This document shows, piece by piece, positions 31,887 to 57,596 of a stretch of DNA of 64,000 nucleotides. The stretch is from the NCBI GenBank assembly GCA_964030475.1, contig CAXIPT010000001.1, positions 22,846,776 to 22,910,775 of the forward strand, in the 5' to 3' direction. Positions within the stretch are counted from its first letter, which is position 1, and each line of letters begins with the position of its first letter. The notes under the pieces are model-generated. The model was given only the letters and a program-made list of their open reading frames with translations. It did no database searches and had not been told where the DNA came from. A program made the translations under genes and the position numbers. The stretch comes from Tethya wilhelma (taxonomy: Eukaryota; Porifera; Demospongiae; Tethyida; Tethyidae).

Positions 31887-34800
31887 CTGAGCTATTCCGA
31901 CCATGTCATATCCTTGTAGGAGAATTGGCCAAGACTGACACTGAAATTGAAAAACAAATATTGCATCAAAACAGAGCAATAACAGAATGTACAATAATAA
32001 GGCTAGGACAGTAGGGTACCAACTGGGTCATGGTTTATAACATACAACTACATGCTACTGTATGTGTGTATAATGAAATTCATCTAGTTATGTACCTGAA
32101 TAGGTGTTGGTTCAACAAACTTTGCTTTTCTGATTTCTCCCAAGATGTCAGCTAGAACAATATAGAGTACATAAAAAAATCATTAATACACAATCACTAT
32201 AAGTACACATAACTCTTGCAATTATGTGTAANACAACATAAATGCATATACCAGTCGTAATAGCTACATTAAGCATAAACTAGTCACTCTCACTCAATAA
32301 AGTCATAAGCCCATGACCATACAAAACAGGTGTACATATACATGTAGACACACAGTAGCTTACGGTAGGCTCTGAAAGCCTGGACAAAGGATCTAACAGG
32401 ATTGGGCACCTCTCTGCTCTCAGATGACAAGTCCTTCACAGTAATACCATTCTTCTCCTCCCTGGGAGAGACATGCACATACAACAAAGTACTCAAAGAA
32501 ACACTGTATGCTGTATAGATCGAGCTATAAATTTTTGAGTGGTACAAATTTTGCAGTTTTCAGGAAGAATTGTATTGATACTCAATACAATTCTCACAAA
32601 TTAAATTGTGAAAACTTTATAGCAATCATCACTGCACGAAAAATTCACTCATTATTTAGCTATACGGTAGCATGACGTATTGCAATATAGTCTAGCAACA
32701 ACAACAATTAAAACAGAATATAAACATAGATAGGAAATTCAATTGAGAGAATAGTCCATTTTTTTAAATGATGCACATGTGCACAAAATGTACATTTCCC
32801 CATCAGGTACATGAAGTACATTACTACAATACCTGAATCTCTCCACATCAACAGACGACCAACTAGCAATCTCTGGCTCTTCCTGATAGAAGAGTTTATT
32901 GACTGGAGGAAGACCTAATGGAGGATAAAGACAACACTACAATGAAACCTATGTGACTTGGACACTCCATGTAGCAAGAATGGAGTACCTAAAGAGTCAA
33001 AATATTAAGTACTATACACATACAGACCAATAAACAATCAGCTAGTCTCAAGAATCACATTCAAATGTGGGGGGTGAAATGAACTAGAGTCATGATCTTG
33101 TACATACAAGAGATTGCAACAGTAAGATCCAGCATATTACCTTCCCACTTGGCAGCTTCTAAGTCAGCTCTGTCTGCATTCAACTGTGACCAGTTAATAC
33201 GAGGGACACTTGGAGCACTGCATTAGCCACAAGCACAGAGGCACAGGCATTACATAAATGTGATAGAAACTGTACGACATTTATCCATCAGAACATAAGC
33301 ACAGGCATAACCATAAAAAGAGCTCATTACTAATGCTGAATCAGTTCAGCAATATATCACGGCTACGCAAAATAAGCAGCCGGGCTGCCTAATAGTTAGC
33401 CTTTTACAAGCTACACAATGAAGCCAGGGACTTACCCCTCGTTAGGGAACATTGATGATCTGTTACTAAACATGCTCTTTCCTTGAGAGCCTGCAACAAA
33501 AATAATGTAGTAGTAGAGAATATTATACCATTTCAAAGAATACATACATTGCATGTACTTATAGAGATGTACACAAAAATCATTACTTGAGATCTAGCTA
33601 GGATTCGAACACAGGTCATTCGAACTCTGGATGAATGCTCTTATCACTGAGCTAACTAGTAGAGCTCACGGGCATTGGAACAGAGATAGCAGTATACACT
33701 AGCAACTATGCATGGACACTAGTCGACTTCCGAACCAGATCTAAAGGTCTAATGTAATGGCATGACCCACATGATGCAAATACATGACCAGAGCTGTTCT
33801 ATAGATTTCACTCAATAGGGAAAGAGGCAAGACATATGCAGTACTTAACTTGAGTTGGAAAGTGTGTTAAGTAACAATGTGAACATCTCTACAAATGCCT
33901 GAGGGGGTCCACAAAACAAACTATAGGGATGGTCCAAAAAACAACTGAAATACAATAGAGAAGTCTTTCATTGAGGGGCCTAGCTCCAACACTTGTAGCA
34001 CAAATAGCCCATGTACAACACTACCGCAGTCTTCCTCTCTATGCCAAAGGTGACCCATACAGTCTCCCACCCACCTCTTTCAGGTCCCCCTCCCCTTCCA
34101 GCTCCACCTCCTCTCCCTCGGCTGTGACCTGATGAGGAGGAGATGATCTCCTCTATCTTCTCCCTGGCCCTCTCCTTGGCCTCCTCACTGCCACTGATCT
34201 CAACATCAGTCTCGTCCTCTCCATCTCGAGCACGGTGAATCTGATCAATGAATACCATACGTTATAGTTATTGACCAAGCATCGCCCGAGGGTGAATGCA
34301 CTGTATATTCCATACAAACCGAATGTTTGGTCAATAAGTGTTTTCTTGCCCTGCTACTATGGTAAAAAAAACTTCCTGGCAACAAACAATTGGCACACTA
34401 TAAATAGCTAGCTTCGTAAGTTGCAAGCCATTCTTTTTTTGAATTTTTCGATCTTTCAACAACAACGTATCTGGAAAAAGACATTGAACTCTTTCAAGAA
34501 ACTTGAACTGTCCAGAAAAAACAATTCTATCCAGAAAAAGACTTAAAGTTTCTAGAAAACTGTTCTGAATATACCTGTAAACAGCCAAAAGAAAACACTC
34601 TGCTGTTTCACATCGCTACAGCTAAAACAGCAACAGCCATGGAGCGTTGGACAGCAACCGGGGCCGTTCAGTAGTGCCAGGCTGAGCCACCGCGGCACTA
34701 CAGAAGGTTGAATATTTGCAGCTCACCTTTGACTTTTCTAGCTGATAGAACCTCTCTGATGTCTGCTGCTATTGTCAACGCTGTTCTTTTTGAGTTTTGG

Positions 34801-37800
34801 CTGGTCACAGAAGCAAAAAAAACCTACAAGAAGACTAGCGTGAACTTTGAACCCAGCTGTTCCACGCGTAGCAACAATAACTATTGTGCAATAGCTTGTA
34901 ATTTTTTGCACACTACTTGCTTGAGGGTCTGTATAACACAATTTCCCTAACCACAGGGATCTGTTTGCCCTCCTATCAAAATGTACACAGTAGCAGGGAC
35001 TGTATAGCATTTATAGACCACTGTAAAACTTAACAACCACTTGACAACGGGCAAGAAGTATAGTTATAGACATAACCCAGAATGATGTAGTATGTACAGT
35101 ATTATTACGTATGTCAAGAGATATACTATCAGAAGCTCTGTTTAATTCCTCCTACCTTAATCCTGGCTTGGGTCATGTCTTCCAGCTCCTTGATCCGACT
35201 TCCTCCCTTACCTGTCAATACACACAACCATACATATCAGCGACATTTTACAGTGTAATAATGCTCCCCAGCCTTATGTAAGTTAGGTGTACAGTTTCTA
35301 TTGCCTAACAATCACACTCATTTTATTGGTGAGGTGCTAGTTTGGCCCTCATTTAGGAAGATCAAAACAAAATGGATTATTGTTTGAATGTTCACATAGC
35401 ACCAAATGCCACGGTAAAAGTCCCAGTTTGATACGACCTTCCTGGACTACAATGCAGAAGGTGTTTCGGATGCTTTTATCACATAAACAATTATATAACT
35501 TCTCAAGTCAACAGTCATAGTTGTGTGAAAATGGAACTTGTACCACTGTAATCAGAATGAATGAGCTTTGAAATGATATAGATTGCCATCTTTGAGTAAG
35601 CTAAGGAGACAGAGTAACCCTTGTAGAGTCCCTTTTCAAAAACCCATGGAGCCATATATCTATAATGCCAACTCCGATTCTAATCAAAGGAAATGTCTTT
35701 GAACAGTAAAACATGCAAGAGAACTAGATACAAACAATCGTCTGTCTAAGCATATTTAATATTTAGAACAGCTTTCAAATGATCATGACCTTCATCTCTC
35801 ACCAACAATCCTCCCAATGAAGCTACAGTCGATGGTCATGTGAACATCAGGTGACGACTGATCTGACGAGGGTGAGGGATCACGACGAGGAGCACGTGAT
35901 CCCCTGCCTGGTGCCGATGAGGAGTCCCCACCTCTACGTTGATCAGACCGGGAAGGCCCCCACCTTGTAGATGAGGTCCCTCCATCTTGGTCCCATGAAG
36001 AGCCTCCTCCTATACAGACAGATAATAACATACGCCAGTGACAATATTGAGACTTTGAGGCTAAAGAATTTGTTTGTTTTATACACAATACTTTCCACCC
36101 GAAGGTGGATTACTGTACATATTATACACTTAGGTGCCTATTGAACTAGAAAGAGGGTGTTCACATGACACTCCTCTGACTAGAGACCACCTAAATACAC
36201 AATGCCATAATTCATTATGACTGCACCTGGTGACCTCTCCTGATCGTTGCCCCACTGGTTCCTTCGTGCTCTCCCACGAGGCTTCTGGACTGGTGGACCT
36301 TGATAGCCTGATGGGAAATGAATGAGAACACAGCTAGGGGTAAAATCCTTGCCAATTTTAGCAGTTCAGTTTATTTTCTTCTTGACAACAATAAATGATA
36401 AACCATCAGACTGAGTATGGATTTAGATCTACAGTATCACTGCAAGTCACTCATGCAGAGTGAGTTGATACTACTGCTACTGCCAACCCTCACCCTAGTC
36501 GTTTGCTCATAAGAATCATTCAGTAATGGTTTGAGAAAAAGATGGATTCAACACAATTTAATCCTTGTGCTTTTCAGTAATTCTTGGACCTCCAATATGT
36601 AGAATATCCAATAGTCTTGTTTATGAACAGGCTATGACTTGCTACTAGATTCTTCAGCTCAATACTTTTCTTTGTCATTAAAAGTTTTGCTCAAAATTTT
36701 CACTTGATATTTACTGACATTTCTTCTAAAATGAGCTAAACTGCACTTGAAGTAGAGTTGAGATGGAGCTGGAATATCCTAGCACAGCTAGCTAGCTATC
36801 TCCTAATATGCATCCACTATAACTAGTTGTTTTCCCTCCAAAAAATTTCACTAACATGATTGGTTGCTTTACCCTCCAAAATGGAGGGAAATATGATGCT
36901 GTAATCCAATTGGTTCATTTTGACCAATGATGTCACAGACATGACTGTGACATGATGTTTTCCCTCCAATTATAATTGAGGGGGGAAATGATGCTAATTA
37001 GGGCCTATAATAAGAGATTAGCTGGAGCATAACTGTGGTATCACGAAAGAGAGGAGTACACATCTCAGAGTAAAGTTACAGTGCAAAGGTCTACACATCT
37101 GAAGGAGACACTTCAGACTAAGTACCAAGATTCAGTCATCACCCAAAGCACCTGGTCCAGCAAAAAAGGTACTGTACCATGAAGCTCCAAATTTTTGCAG
37201 CAATATACTGACTGGATCATATTATATCACAAACATTTTCTCAGTGAAAATTTAGTTTTATTGGCAATATAACGTTCGAAATTGTGATTCACAAATATTA
37301 TACTAGCACATGAACACTCAAGAACCAATAATGTGAGATATAAGTAGTCTGGCAGGGGGTGATGCAGTCTCGTCCCCATGCAGGCTCAAAAAAGGGTATC
37401 CATTGACTGCACATGCACTAGTTTGTACCCAAAAACTGAGCATATTGTAAATTTCAATTGTCTGTATACTCTGTTGACTGGATTACATTATAGGTATTTT
37501 TCAAAGCCCTAGGCTTATGGAATAGCTAAATTAATACTTGTCTCTTTCCAAGTTCACAAGAAAAGAGTGAACTAGTCGTAGCAGTCAACCCAAATAGGAC
37601 TGTAGATCAATTTTTTTTCCGCTGCAATTACGTGCATGTGCAGTTAGTAAACACCAGGCCCTCTTTTTGTGAGGGCCTGGGAATTAGGCTAGAGGGGTGA
37701 TGGGAGTTGTGATACCGGAACATACCACACTACCACATATTAAAACAGGAACATGCAAGGCAAACACATACCTATCTTCTTCTCCACTGAAGCTGGGTCA

Positions 37801-37838
37801 AACTCAGGTGCATCACACTCCTCATCCCAGTCACTCAT
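31887..37838 (-). CDS. DDX43: DDX43-like KH-domain DEAD-box RNA helicase (5' eleven exons)
   Basis: Exons (minus): 37772-37838, 36227-36307, 35803-36009, 35156-35211, 34075-34240, 33436-33490, 33141-33217, 32833-32914, 32364-32461, 32096-32151, 31887-31940. All phases agree, giving 333 codons. The start MSDWDEECDAPEFDP is acidic with WD, as in related helicases. An Arg/Gly-rich region leads to a KH domain split over three exons (TIDCSFIGRIVG, GKGGSRIKELEDMTQARIK, IHRARDGEDETDVEISGSEEA), with the GKGG loop. A second RGG stretch follows, then PRINWSQLNADRADLEAAKW, LPPVNKLFYQEEPE, GITVKDLSSESREVPNPV, and the Q motif FVEPTPIQCQSWPILLQG. This order is that of DDX43 (HAGE). The gene stops just before motif I; a matching motif I exon is at 15809-15868. 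The DEAD box and helicase C-domain are not in the window. Confidence 0.88.
33590..33662 (-). repeat. tRNA-like sequence (SINE head or degenerate tRNA) in a helicase intron
   Basis: On the minus strand it reads TAGCTCAGTGATAAGAGCA (box A-like) and, about 25 bases on, GTGTTCGAATCC (box B). The anticodon stem CATTC/GAATG encloses an 11-base loop, too long for a normal tRNA. A tRNA-derived SINE or pseudo-tRNA is most likely. Confidence 0.5.
36829..36988. mobile_element. Small element with repeated TTCCCTCC hairpins
   Basis: Begins TTTTCCCTCCAAAAAATTTC and ends with the palindrome TCCCTCCAATTATAATTGAG. An internal hairpin TACCCTCCAAAATGGAGGG lies in between. It is in the first long intron of the helicase gene. 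Nested palindromes suggest a foldback MITE. Confidence 0.4.
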
Positions 37839-38231
37839 TTCCCTAACTTACAACTGCTCAGAATATTCAACAGTAATTCCAGATGAAGCACACTAGTATA
37901 GGGGGAAAAGATATGCAGTTAAATATAAGGAACATGTAAGAAAATCTACCTTTAACAAAGTGTACGGCTACTTTACAGCATGCGAACAGCATCTAACGGG
38001 AGACCTCTAAGCTGGAAACTTAGGCGACTAGCATAAACCAATCTGATTTGCTACTCAAGAGTGGTCAAAAGACAAAAGTAATTTACCATAAATACTAGTC
38101 TTGAGGAACTAAACTATGAGAGTTTCTACTATAAACTTACATCAACTGACAAACAAAGCACCAAACAACAACTTTCGTTTGGGTACACGTGGGTTGCAGA
38201 TTCTGGTAATGGTCGTTAAGTTTGCAAGCAT
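37839..38231. promoter_or_regulatory. Shared head-to-head promoter region of helicase and PGAP4-like genes
   Basis: Only 393 bp separate the two divergent start codons. No TATA box is obvious. Both genes have housekeeping-type homologues, so a bidirectional promoter is a reasonable inference. Confidence 0.5.
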
Positions 38232-39467
38232 TTGTATCGACCTTTTACCGACATTAAAATGGTTCCAGTCTTTGTAATGGTTTGGACAAATTTGGCAAGA
38301 CTACTCAGCTGCTTCAAGAGCAGAAGTGCAGTGCTTATTCTCATCTACTTAGTGACAGCGGGAGTGGTCGTTCCACACTACTTTCAAACGCTACCCTACT
38401 CTGTGTTCTACATTCCTCATCACCAGCAAGATCGACAAACAGTTCTTGAAAGAAATGAACATAGAACTAAAAGTGCATTGTCCTATTTGCACAGTGTCAA
38501 CTCATCATTAGTTCATAAGTTACCCAATGTGACTGATCCTGACTTCTGTTTCATCGTTGTCACCAATCGAAGACCAGCTGAGACACACTATTTGACTCAA
38601 GTTGTTGGTACCCTACTGCCACAAATCATTGCAGATGGTAGAAGTGCTTTCACAGTTTTCAATGCTGAAGGCCCTACACACAAAGAAGTAGTATCTCTCT
38701 CAAGTTATGTTCCAGTTGTCAGTCAGATGACAATGCTTGGAAATAAAGATGGAGAACCAAATCAACCGTCTGGCCCAGCTTCATTTGACAGAGAAAGAGC
38801 TGATTATGTTACAGCATTAGAGTGGTGTGGTAGAAGGGGAGCAACCTTCAGTGTGGTCATTGAAGACGATGCTCTACCTTGCATCGACTTTATCACCAGA
38901 TTGCGTTTCATCCTAAACTATCGTATGGACAAAAACAGTGACAAGTGGTTGTACCTCAAGTTATTCTATCCTGAAAAATTCCAAGGTTGGGGCAATGAGG
39001 TGTATTTGGTGGTTGAACTGATAGTACTCAGCATTGGTGGAGGTGTTCTACTGACACTCTCAAGTGTTGTGCTCCTCTGTGAAAACCTCAGGAGGCTAGA
39101 GTGTAGAACCGTCTTGTTTCGCCTGGTTCTATCCTCACTCTTCACCACCTATTGTCTGATGGTGGCAGGCCGACCACATTTCATGGCACTCAGAAAATTG
39201 AGTGTACACTTGAGCACTGTATCTAATGCTCCAGGATGCTGTACACCAGCATTGCTGTTTCCCAAAGGCCACATTGATGAATTGTTACAGTATCTACGAA
39301 CAATCAAGTGTACACCACGCTTCCCAATAGACCTTGCTATAGATGCATTTGCTGATGAAAGAGGGCTGAGAAGATTTCTTGTTGAACCTAACCTCTTCAG
39401 ACACATAGGATACATTTCCAGCCTTCCTGGCAAAGGTTGGAAGAATGTGAAGGAATTTATGATTTAA
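38232..39467 (+). CDS. PGAP4: PGAP4/TMEM246-like GPI-GalNAc transferase
   Basis: An intronless frame of 411 codons, close to the ~400 residues of vertebrate PGAP4. Family knowledge: PGAP4 is a Golgi glycosyltransferase adding GalNAc to the first mannose of GPI anchors. Seen here: an N-terminal membrane anchor at about 32-49 (SAVLILIYLVTAGVVV), a GT-A-like region with FCFIVVTNRRP at 106-115, the acidic metal-binding motif EDD at 211-213 (SVVIEDDALP), and a hydrophobic hairpin inserted in the fold (about 257-283 and 292-312), which is the hallmark of this family. The end has PIDLAIDAFADERGL and PNLFRHIGYISSL (386-398), the usual C-terminal signature. Met 10 is an alternative start. It is head-to-head with the helicase gene. 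Confidence 0.87.
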   Translation: MYRPFTDIKMVPVFVMVWTNLARLLSCFKSRSAVLILIYLVTAGVVVPHYFQTLPYSVFYIPHHQQDRQTVLERNEHRTKSALSYLHSVNSSLVHKLPNVTDPDFCFIVVTNRRPAETHYLTQVVGTLLPQIIADGRSAFTVFNAEGPTHKEVVSLSSYVPVVSQMTMLGNKDGEPNQPSGPASFDRERADYVTALEWCGRRGATFSVVIEDDALPCIDFITRLRFILNYRMDKNSDKWLYLKLFYPEKFQGWGNEVYLVVELIVLSIGGGVLLTLSSVVLLCENLRRLECRTVLFRLVLSSLFTTYCLMVAGRPHFMALRKLSVHLSTVSNAPGCCTPALLFPKGHIDELLQYLRTIKCTPRFPIDLAIDAFADERGLRRFLVEPNLFRHIGYISSLPGKGWKNVKEFMI

Positions 39468-40216
39468 CTAGACGGAACCATCTTCTCATTCAGCACATAA
39501 GACCATCACTAAGTCTTCATCAATCAACAAGTCCTGATGATAAAGAAGCTACGATTGCCCAATAGCAATGTTGATTTACCAGGTGTAGTATGTTATATAG
39601 TGAACCACACAATGTAACATAAACTATGCTCATGCATGCAGAGTCAAACCAAACTGTATGGGTGTCTTGTGTGTGGGTCGCAGTGTGATGATTTTGTCAT
39701 GTTATTTCTAATTGCCACAATACTGAAAATGAAGTAATTTAAAGAGAAAATTGAAGCTGCAAGGTGCTTATTAACTATAACCAGGGTAGTTGGTAGCAAA
39801 TTTAATTTCAATTTTATGCGTCTCCCTGCCGCTGCTCAACCGCAGAATGGGTGGGGCTATAGACTATAGTAACATGTATGCATGGTGCACTCAAAATAAA
39901 GTTCTATTTTGCCAAAAAAATATGCAAATTATACTAGCTACAGCGACGTAAGTTGAAGTGCCCCATGCCAGTGACTGGCATAATGTTATGCAGTGGATTC
40001 TCAGTTTGTAGCAGTTGCAGAGTAGGCATATCTCAGCTGTGAAATATCTTCTTCACATTCGTCAACAAATTTATCAACACCTCTTTTGACAGGGTTTGTT
40101 GCGCGAAAGCGCAAAAGGACACCTTTGGAACCTCGGCTCTTTAGAACATTACACCTCGTGTTTCATTTCTGTAAAGGAGACGGTTGGACGAAGACTTAGA
40201 GTTGCACAGGAATAAA
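39468..40216. other. Intergenic, with the probable 5' UTR of the homeobox gene
   Basis: No exon is seen. Short AATAAA-type signals near 39894 could serve the PGAP4-like gene. The last ~100 bp (GC-richer, before an AAAATGG start) probably are the 5' UTR of the next gene. Confidence 0.35.
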
Positions 40217-41611
40217 ATGGAGCAAACATTTGGCGAGAGTTCAGGGCAGGATACAGTGAAACCTAACGTAGATCCACCTGCACCTGAATTGAATGGTGGC
40301 AGTGAACATCACAGGAATGGAAGCTCAGGTAGGGAGCTTTAGCTGTAAGATATCAACAGTATTTCAGCCACAACAAGTAGTTTATTAGTGTAACGCTGTT
40401 GAATTGATTGTGTGGGTTTACAGAGTGTCTCTCTTTATGCTTGTAATGAGTACAGGTTTGCAAACAGACTTCAGTGTGACAAGCAGGCTACTACCTCGAG
40501 AACTGGCTCATCAAAGAAACAATCAACCGGTCGAAGTGTCTAACCGAAAAGATTTGCACACGCCACCAATCCCAGGATGGCAGTATATGCTTCCTACAGA
40601 TCAAGGAGCAATTCCAAGTAAACTGTCGCATTATCCAAGTCAAAATTGGCCAAGTGCTGTACCCAATACTTCGCTACCAGTTCCTCCCGGAGGGAGACAT
40701 GTAACAAGCCATGGCACAAATCTTCAACAGAACAGTCCCGAGCTGTATCGGCTGTATCAAGCTGCCACATCGTCCGGTATAGGTAGAGGTCTTGCTGGCA
40801 GTGTCCCACTACACCATGCTAGTGATCAATACGACCACCCGCCATCGAGCTCAAGAGGAGGGTCATCTTCAAACAGCTGTTCTCCACTGATACCCAATGA
40901 CAGTCACAATCAAGAACATGGTTAGAAGTTGAATAAGCACATGTTGTTTCTAGTCGTAACTTTGTAACTTGTAAAATAGACACGCCACCAGGAATTACTG
41001 TATACACCGTGGCCGTTCGAGACTAGTATAATTATTGTGATAGCCTCGCAATTAAGGCCTTTTAATGAGAGCAGGAATCAAAAGCCTGGTTTACAGTTTA
41101 TACTTTCTACCTTTTGTGCGTACTAGTATGGCATGCACAATTGTGGTATAATAAATTATGCATAACACTCATGTATTGGGGTTGTAATACATGCATGACA
41201 TTTCATTATAAATTCATGCTCCAGTGCTTGCATACAAACAAGTCTAGACATGTACAGTATAATATTATGCTCTTGAGACTGATTACACCCAAGACATGCA
41301 GTTGCAAATTTAAATCACATGCATGCATTATGCATCATTGCCAATGGCAATATGCATAAGATCTTTGAAATTGATTGTATGTAACCATAATTAATTTTAT
41401 TTTACTTCTATCATATCACTGCCTACTCAGGTTCAAGCAGTTCAGTACAACAATCAAGCTTACCACCACAACCCTTGCCGGTCACATCAAATGAAGATGA
41501 AAGGGGCAGTGGAGATGAGAGTGATGGTGCCTCTTCACATGTCTCCAGTCACAGCAGCAATAATGCCATCGATGAGCCAAAGAAACAAAAGAGGACAAGG
41601 ACCGCCTACAG
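40217..41611 (+). CDS. Homeobox protein, cut at the first homeodomain residues
   Basis: Exons 40217-40328, 40456-40920 and 41431-41611 join in consistent phase and encode about 252 residues. The start is in good context (AAAATGG). The protein is Pro/Ser/Asn/Gln-rich and apparently disordered, with a basic-flanked acidic segment (NEDERGSGDESDGASSH), then PKKQKRTRTAY. KRTRTAY is the typical N-terminal arm of an ANTP- or PRD-class homeodomain, and here it directly meets the N at 41612. The contig after the gap holds transposon sequence, so the helix region that would identify the class is missing. Transcription factor function is therefore inferred from the arm and the composition only. Confidence 0.65.
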
Positions 41612-41816
41612 NCAATACTTTTTACACCACTGCCCATTCCTACAGTCCTTATTTTTTTGAAATTTTTACTACTTGTTCATTCACTTTTTTCAACACTACA
41701 GTGTGAAGACTGTTAGAGACTGGTTAGTCCCTACAAAAAGCTTGAGTAGCAGCTACATGCATTATAATGCTTGAGTAATTAATGCGCATGGGCATTAAAT
41801 GCCACGTGCACTGGAT

Positions 41817-42300
41817 GGATAATGACCTTTGAACTCTACTGACAAGAAGATTGCTACCGTTGAAGTACATGAATTTATACGCTAAGTTTCAAAGCTTTCT
41901 AGTTTTTGTTTAGGCATATTCGAGATGAAAACGAGTATCAAGGAACGTAGTTCCCTTGAAAAAGACTTACCTTCTGCTGTCAAAGTTGGCTCAGCACTTT
42001 CTGGTTCTCTGGAAACCGTGTTCAAGTAAGTCAGTTAGTACGTAAGTACGTAAGTACGTTAGGAGAACAAAAATGGCAGTATTGTGGCTTCCCACTAGCG
42101 CTCTCTACGAGTGCCCAGTGAAGTTTCTGTGAGTTTCAAGCCTTGCATGCAGTTGGTAATCTGTTGGGAAGAGCCTTTGAGCAATTTTGAGGGCTTAACT
42201 TTGTTTTGCTAGATTTTTATGGGGATACATATTTTGTATTGGGTCTATGAGACATGTGGCCCATTCCTACTATACGTACTACCGTACGTATGATATCTAA
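41817..42300 (-). mobile_element. Repeat family R, copy 1
   Basis: Matches the reverse complement of 57597-58053 through most of its length (blocks 'GAAACTTAGTGTATAAATTC', 'CTAGAAAGCTTTGAAAC', 'GAGAGCGCT', 'AGGAATGGGCC'). Partial copies are at 42990-43300 and 52978-53280. Ends contain 'ACGTACGGTAGTACGTAT'. No coding frame; a non-autonomous transposon is likely. Confidence 0.65.
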
Positions 42301-42349
42301 GGGAATGCACACATTGGTGTGTGAGCTGAAGCAAGATGCACACTATAAT

Positions 42350-42725
42350 CAGGGGCGTAGCCAGGATTTTAGAAAAGGGGAGCAATAAAAATGATGCGCG
42401 CAAAGCGCGGCGGAAATTTTGCATGACCAGAAACCACACCCACTTAATTAGCTAATTTTAGCCCCTCCCATTCATTAAATCGAGCAGTGGCAAACACCCT
42501 CGCTAGATTGAACGCTCTCTAAAGCCTTGTAGCAGCAAATAGAAAGATTCTAATAGTTGTTCTGGATTGAATTCTGGCCAAAGATGACTAGTTTACGTGT
42601 AAGTAAGTGCACAAAAAATTATTATAAACTAAAAAATAGCGCATTGTAAAACCTACGCGTAAATTTCGCGAGACAAAAAAAGGGGGTGCAAATGCACCTT
42701 TAGCACCCTCCTGGCTACGCCACTG
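42350..42725 (+). mobile_element. hAT-like MITE, copy 1, with ATAAT target duplication
   Basis: Starts CAGGGGCGTAGCCAGGATTT and ends CTCCTGGCTACGCCACTG. It is flanked by ATAAT on both sides (42345-42349 and 42726-42730). Length 376 bp, no gene. CAGGGGCGTAGCC-type ends are known from hAT elements, and 5-bp duplications from some hAT lineages. Confidence 0.85.
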
Positions 42726-55663
<12,938 letters not shown>

Positions 55664-56099
55664 GGTAGAGTTGCTCAATCCTGTCCACAAACCAGCCTGA
55701 CTGGCATGGGTCTTGGATATCCGGAATCGGGTCTGAATTAAGAACCTAATTATGACGTCATAATTCCCGCGTCGTACAATGGGACCCCAGAAAATAGGGC
55801 CCCCTTCAAAACAAATTAATGGGACTCCAAATTATCAGTGTTTTTTGGGGATCCCTTAATTTCAAAGACCAGCTAGGGCTTGGGCTAGGGCTAGGGGCTA
55901 GAGCCAAATATATAATTTAAAGTGTAGGGGGTCTCCACAAACAGGGGTCCCTAAAATTTCATGACACGAGCCAGAGGGGACAATAACTGCGCATGCGCAT
56001 ACATATACAATAACTAATATTGTTTGGTGCTACGTATAAGACTCGGCCGCACTGCCTGCTATAGATCCCAGAGATCTAGCTAGAATACAAAGGATATAG
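55664..56099. promoter_or_regulatory. Head-to-head intergenic region between two surface-protein genes
   Basis: 436 bp separate the divergent signal-peptide exons. It includes a GACGTCA element at about 55754 (CRE-like) and a GC-rich patch near 55770. No clear TATA box. Shared regulation is an inference. Confidence 0.4.
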
Positions 56100-57453
56100 A
56101 TGATCTTAATGTGTTGGACTCAAGCAGTAGCCTTCCTGGCATTTGGGGCCAGTTTTGGACTACTATCACATGGAGAAGGTAGTAATGGATATGACAAGTC
56201 TCACAGGAGTCATGGTCCCGGCATGTAGATCTATAGTAGTTGTATGCTCAAGCCACATAAGATTGATGAGCTTGAGTGTTAGATTCATACAAACTGCATA
56301 AAGTCATTATTCACTCAAAATAAAAGTCCTGCATGCAGGCATCACAAAATTAATAATCAGTACATGCCAAATCAGAATTAATTCCGAGTCATTAAAGTTT
56401 GTATACTATAATGATGATATATCATTTTCACTAATAGGTCTAATGTTGTCACTTGGTGGAGTGCCCTATGCAAACAATAGTGTTTTCTTTGTGGATGAAA
56501 TTGGTGTATATGTTGGAGAGGAAAACAATGCTTTGACTTGCACAACTCAATACAGACCATGTTGCTTCAGTCCTCCAAATCGTCAAGGACAATGGTACTA
56601 TCCCAATGGTACTGTGATACCAAATGCAGCCCAACAGCACAACTTTTACCGAGGAAGGACTGACAATGGAGAAGTGTATCTCAATCACTTCAAAAACTCT
56701 CGTTCACCAGTTGGTCACTTTTGGTGTTTTCTACCTGATGAAGATGGCATAACCCAAAGTATTCATGTGATCCTCAGTAAGTCTACTTGTTTATACCATG
56801 CAATACTGGTTACAGGCAGATATAATGTGGGTTTTTCTGTTTTTTTTTTTTTTGGTTAAACAATACAGCTGCAAAAGTAATCTTTCAAGGAATGGCCTAT
56901 CCTAATAACAGTGTCTTTGCTATTGAGACTATTGGAGAATGCAACTTAGACACAGAGTCTGACAACAATAATGCACTGATGTGTGGAACCACATTGCGTC
57001 CATGCTGTTCCTTTGAACAGAGCTTTGGAGAATGGTATTATCCCAATGGAAGTATTGTCTATGCCAAGTCATCCTCACACCGAAGCTTCTACAGTAGTCG
57101 AGGTGATGATGGTACTGTCCATCTAAACCATGGAGACCACTCAGTAACTCCTGTTGGAGTGTTTCGATGCGAAATCCCAAATGAGAACTCTGGAATCGAT
57201 GTGATTCTTGTGGAACTAAGTAAGCAACTATATAATATCATTATTATGACAGTTTTATAAGTTGAAAGAAAGAGCATAATAATTATTTGAGTAAAATTTT
57301 CATTTTCTACTATAATAATAAACAACTACCTGTTTATACATGCAACAGTGTCAACAAATGGCACTGAAACAGAAACAGTTACTGATCACAGTGAATCATT
57401 TACAACAATGTTACCAGGCCCCATTAGAGTGCCGACTATAGTTCTTGGCTCAG
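56100..57453 (+). CDS. Sponge Ig-module surface protein, 5' part
   Basis: Exons 56100-56178 (signal peptide MILMCWTQAVAFLAFGASFG), 56438-56776, 56869-57219 and 57349-57453, all phase 1. The two long exons each encode one Ig-like module: NNSVF...IG, NNALTC or NALMCGT, a CC pair, WYYPNG, FYR/FYS, DNGEVYLNH or DDGTVHLNH, and SPVGHFWC or TPVGVFRC. This pattern is common in sponge surface proteins. The fourth exon is Thr/Ser-rich (TNGTETETVTDHSESF), suggesting the beginning of a glycosylated stalk. The gene probably continues in the next feature beyond the gap at 58054, but repeat R (57597-58053) and the N interrupt it. Confidence 0.75.
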
Positions 57454-57596
57454 GTATATAATTATATGTTTGGATATGCACAATCACTGCACACAATAAT
57501 TATTGTAAGCTAAAGTGTTCATTAATTCATAATGATTCACAAATCATGATCAATTTATTGTGATAGTAACTTGTATAACCATGCATAACACTATAT

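Noticed and set aside
33590..33662. Functional tRNA gene
   Set aside because: The anticodon loop is 11 bases and the acceptor stem does not pair convincingly; a SINE or pseudo-tRNA is more likely.
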